Origin: Isoetes taiwanensis
Lineage: Eukaryota > Streptophyta > Lycopodiopsida > Isoetales > Isoetaceae
Direction: 5' to 3'
Assembly (NCBI GenBank): GCA_021234155.1
Contig: JAJEKV010000097.1
Coordinates: 3,164,074 to 3,228,073, forward strand
DNA length: 64,000 nt
Part shown: positions 60,483-64,000 of the stretch, piece after piece
Numbering within the stretch: position 1 is the stretch's first letter
Layout: every line of letters begins with the position of its first letter
Notes under the pieces: generated by a model
What the model was told of the DNA's origin: nothing
Databases searched by the model: none
What the model saw: only the letters and a program-made list of their open reading frames with translations
Translations under genes and position numbers: made by a program

Positions 60483-63400
60483 TGTTCTATGGTTTCGTGA
60501 ATTGTTATTTTTTATATCCATATCCAACTTCCCCCTGAACCCCCGTTATATTTATGCATGCCACTTCAATCCTAGAAGTATGTAACTTTGTCGCCTAATG
60601 AGTCCATTAAAGTGCTTAAGAATAAACCATGTCTGTTGCATACTTGCAAATAGTATCACCCTATGCATCCAGTTTTAAGTTTGCACCAATGTTCCTAAAA
60701 TATTTTCTTTTTTACTTATTATGCACAACACAATGCATAAATGTATTGTATTCAAATTTTTCCTAGCTAAGCATGTTCTTGACAGAGATGGCCCTAAGAT
60801 TCCATGGTACCTACTATTTGCCCAAAAATATTTTGTTTTATAACCTTTTATTTGTCTATGCAATTCATTCATTCTAAGAAATATTTAAATTTGCCATACT
60901 AACATGTCTATTAAACATATTATAAATAGTATCATCTAGCCTTGGGCTATGTTGCAATGACTTGAGATAATGCCCAATGTGCACAATAAAGAGGTTATTT
61001 ATTTGTCAAAAATCTGTTAACCATATACAACATTCTAGATCTATAACTAATACATGTTTCAAATTTATTCAATATCCATTAAATATTCTAGATCCACAAG
61101 TGCATTTTTGTGTCTCTTTTGGATTTTAAAGATGATATCATCCGAACATCTTCGACATGTTTTGATCAAGAAGCACACAGGGATGCATCTTCAAGGTCTT
61201 CAAATTTATGGGAGATAGGGTGCTCAAGGAAGCCAAGTTGATCTCATCGAATACCTTAAGCCATGTCAAATAAGAGAGGTAGAAGAACACGTGATCTATT
61301 TTTATATTTTTATTTTGACCATATGCATTATCCAACTCCAAGTTTCAGAAGAGGATTGAAGCCTTCTAAGTTGGCACTAGAAGATGAGGACACCATTTCG
61401 CCTCCGCTATCTTATGCCGCAGCAGTAGGTCGAAAGTGTCTTTTACGGCTTGCATCAATTTGTAATCAGAAGTTCTGCCTCCACATAGATCACCACACTT
61501 GCCTTCATCCCAAGCAAAGGTGAATTTTGTGAACGATGATGATAATGCACGCCAATGCCAATATTGACCCTACGTAAATCTTTGTTCTTTCCAATTTCGC
61601 TTAATGACTACACATATGTTACACTTTGAGGATACTATATTTTTTGTTATGCCGATGTCCGGAAACTTTTTTTTTCCAAATAGTATAAAAAAGACAAGGT
61701 TACACTTTTTCCCCACCAATTCTTCCACCACCGCACCTACTTCCTTATGTACGCTCTTTTATTAAGGATAGAAAAACCATGGCATTCCCCTTATATCATC
61801 CTTTCCTTTTTTGTTTCTATGTGGAATGCTCTCTGATTCTCACCAATGAAAGGTATCAAGCACACTTTTTATAGCTAGTGTCACACCGAGGCTTTTAGAG
61901 CCTGTATTACCATGTTCGCCATTTTTCCACCTAACTCAACCTCTTTTTCCAATTATAAAATGTAGACCGAAAGTAACTCCCAAACCACGCCATGCGAATT
62001 TATAGTAATCCACTCCAAAACCACTACTCAAGGCTCTATATAAGTTACACAATAACACACAAAAAAACAAGCTGCATCCTTTGCACCGCTTTGATTGAGA
62101 ATAATTTTTTTCTTAAAGCACATACTTGTCCTTGGCTCGCTTTTGATACATTCTTCCTTGCAACATGTAGATTTTAGAGCACTCTAGTTGATTTGGGAGC
62201 CACATCCCTCTCCTCCTTCCTATCCCCCTTTAATTCCCCCCATCCTCTTCACATATGTATATTTTTCCTCTTGAATTGCTTCCTCAACATTGCCTTTCTA
62301 GGCATTTAACTTTAAGTCATCCTCTTCAAGTGCAAAATCGAGTTTGTAAATGTTGTGAAACTGTTTCTATCATCACTAAGTAAAACTCTCCTAATTAGAC
62401 TTGTAAAGCAAAGATTCTCAAGACAAGCATGACATGATCTCATATTTTTGGTTCCCACTAGATCAATTATCTTTACCCAATCGAAGGGCTGACCTTTGAT
62501 ACCCCTAAGAACCTCATCGCCTATAGCATCCCGAGAGGATCACTAAAGACTATATTTGCCTCCTAATATTTAGATACGATGCAAATGAAGAATGTAGCAC
62601 TAAAACTAAGTAGATTTGTTCTAGAGTAATTGATTGTCTCAACTTCAAAGGAATATCTTGAGGTTTAGACGCATCTAGATTCTCACCCACTCCAATCTCC
62701 TCTACTATCTCATCCTCCTCCCCATTGCAAGGTTGTTGCTTGATTCACCAAAGTGGATAGTGAAACCGATGTCCTCGAGCTAATGGATGATGGTGGGTCA
62801 AGTAGATGAATCCTCTTTCAAGATGGAAAAATGAAGGGATGTTCTCAAGATGTATCTTCACTGAGGGGCACTCAACATGTTTTACATCCCTTTTTGGCCA
62901 TTGAATAAATGTTCCTAATGGCTTCCAATGTTATCCGCCTCTGATGGGACCGGGTCAGCTCAAAGGTCGAACTACGACTCGCCACTTCTATTGTCACATT
63001 CATAGGATCCACATCCTTGCCATGAAGAGTTGTTCTTTTCAAAATGTAGCCCCCCTACCAACAATTGTCCTCCCAAACTTAACCAAGGTTGTGAGGAAAT
63101 TGAATCGCTTTTAACACAAAAATTGTGGAAATTAGAACAACATATGAAATGCACAAAGAAAGCAAAAAAAAGGACAAAAATGGCAACCATAGTGTAGAAT
63201 TTTTGCATTTTTGGGACCTTTTGGGAAGTAAAACGCCATGGCACCATTTACTCCTCTAAATTTATAGATTAGCCACCAAATGTCGCCATGGCACCATTTA
63301 CACCCGTGTTGTAGTTATCAACACCAAATGGCCGGGGCACCATTTGATCCAAATGGCATCGTGACACGCCCAACGCATGTGTTAGCCATTTAACCAGATT

Positions 63401-64000
63401 GAAGTAAAATGGCTTTGGCTATTTGGAGGATTGGGCTTAAAGTGGCATGAGCATTTTCTTTTAGAGAATATTTTGAGGTACCTATGTTATGCATTCTTGC
63501 TCGTATTGGTAAACATGTGCCAATAGGGAGTAGGACCCTTTATTAATATTCTCTAATTGGTAACCTATAATGAAAGGGACCACCACCGCCATTTAAGAGA
63601 ATGAATGAGGTGCCTATGTTAGTGGCATTCTTGCTCATATTGATAAAGATGTGTCAATATGAGCAGTGTATTGATAACAATGGCACCCCATTAACATTTT
63701 CAAATGGCGCCATGGCTAATTTAGCACCTAACAAGATAAAACTTGTAGTTTTGGATTCAACCAGAATAAACCGGATACTCATTTTGGAGTGTGTATTAGT
63801 CAAGGAAATTTTAAGACTCCTAACAACATTGGTAGAATTGAACCCGTGAGCACCCATTGCACAAAATTTTTGAAATAAAACTTATATAGCGCATTCACAA
63901 TTGGGTGCAAAGAGACTTTACTTGATATTGCTCGATCCATTATAGTTGAAGGCTTAATCGAGATGGATGCACGAAACTTCAACTTAAAAATGCTACGACT
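60483..64000. other. Unassigned AT-rich stretch
   Basis: No gene is supported. Between 63,230 and 63,720 the word GCCATGGCACCATTTA recurs with variants, and GAGGT.CCTATGTTA followed by GCATTCTTGCTC.TATTG occurs twice, about 130 bp apart (63,475 and 63,607), indicating a small tandem duplication. Confidence 0.45.

Overview
This is plant nuclear DNA. The only host gene I can name is TIC110, the inner-envelope protein of chloroplast import, on the minus strand at 49,335-55,858 in at least 15 exons. Nearly everything else is transposable-element sequence, simple repeats and unassigned AT-rich DNA. One gene in 64 kb, a nested Helitron, Ty3 and LINE remnants and an unusual retroelement family fit a large, repeat-rich plant genome. 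A seed-free land plant is possible, but the sequence does not settle the lineage.

Layout. 1-7,115: a Ty3/gypsy element on the minus strand (Gag zinc finger, protease, RNase H, start of RT), split inside the protease by a GC-rich LINE at about 1,252-6,325. 7,115-9,436: degenerate tandem repeats and unassigned DNA. 9,437-23,228: retroelement copy 1 (plus strand) with 3 kb terminal direct repeats; a 3,707-bp Helitron sits in the upstream repeat at 9,902-13,608. 23,229-28,924: unassigned DNA, two long (TA)n tracts, a TTCTAGAA-rich block resembling a heat-shock-element array, and a tRNA-like head. 28,925-38,489: retroelement copy 2 (minus strand), better preserved. 38,490-49,300: unassigned DNA with an L1-type LINE remnant at 45,890-47,200. 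49,335-55,858: TIC110. 55,859-64,000: minisatellites, LTR/UTR-like sequence, a LINE 3' end at 59,830-60,482 and unassigned DNA.

The most interesting object is the retroelement family of copies 1 and 2. Both have the same plan although they are clearly diverged: a 2.6-3 kb terminal direct repeat that carries a coding unit (two-exon, SAP/HeH-like helical domain); a short palindrome after the upstream repeat; ORF1 (about 540 aa, no family recognised); an intron; ORF2 (about 700 aa) with a YIDD reverse transcriptase resembling Penelope-like/TERT-type RTs; a perfect hairpin 50-75 bp after the ORF2 stop; and (TA)n at the repeat edges. I see no protease, RNase H, integrase, tyrosine recombinase or GIY-YIG endonuclease. 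Retained introns and LTR-like repeats are known for Penelope-like elements. A conserved gene inside the repeats and a conserved ORF1 are, to my knowledge, not a described combination.

Sequence quality matters here. Small indels break TIC110 in several exons, and the repeat copies differ in the same style (for example CCTGG against CCGG). Many frame breaks may therefore be consensus errors, so broken frames in this window are weak evidence of pseudogenes.
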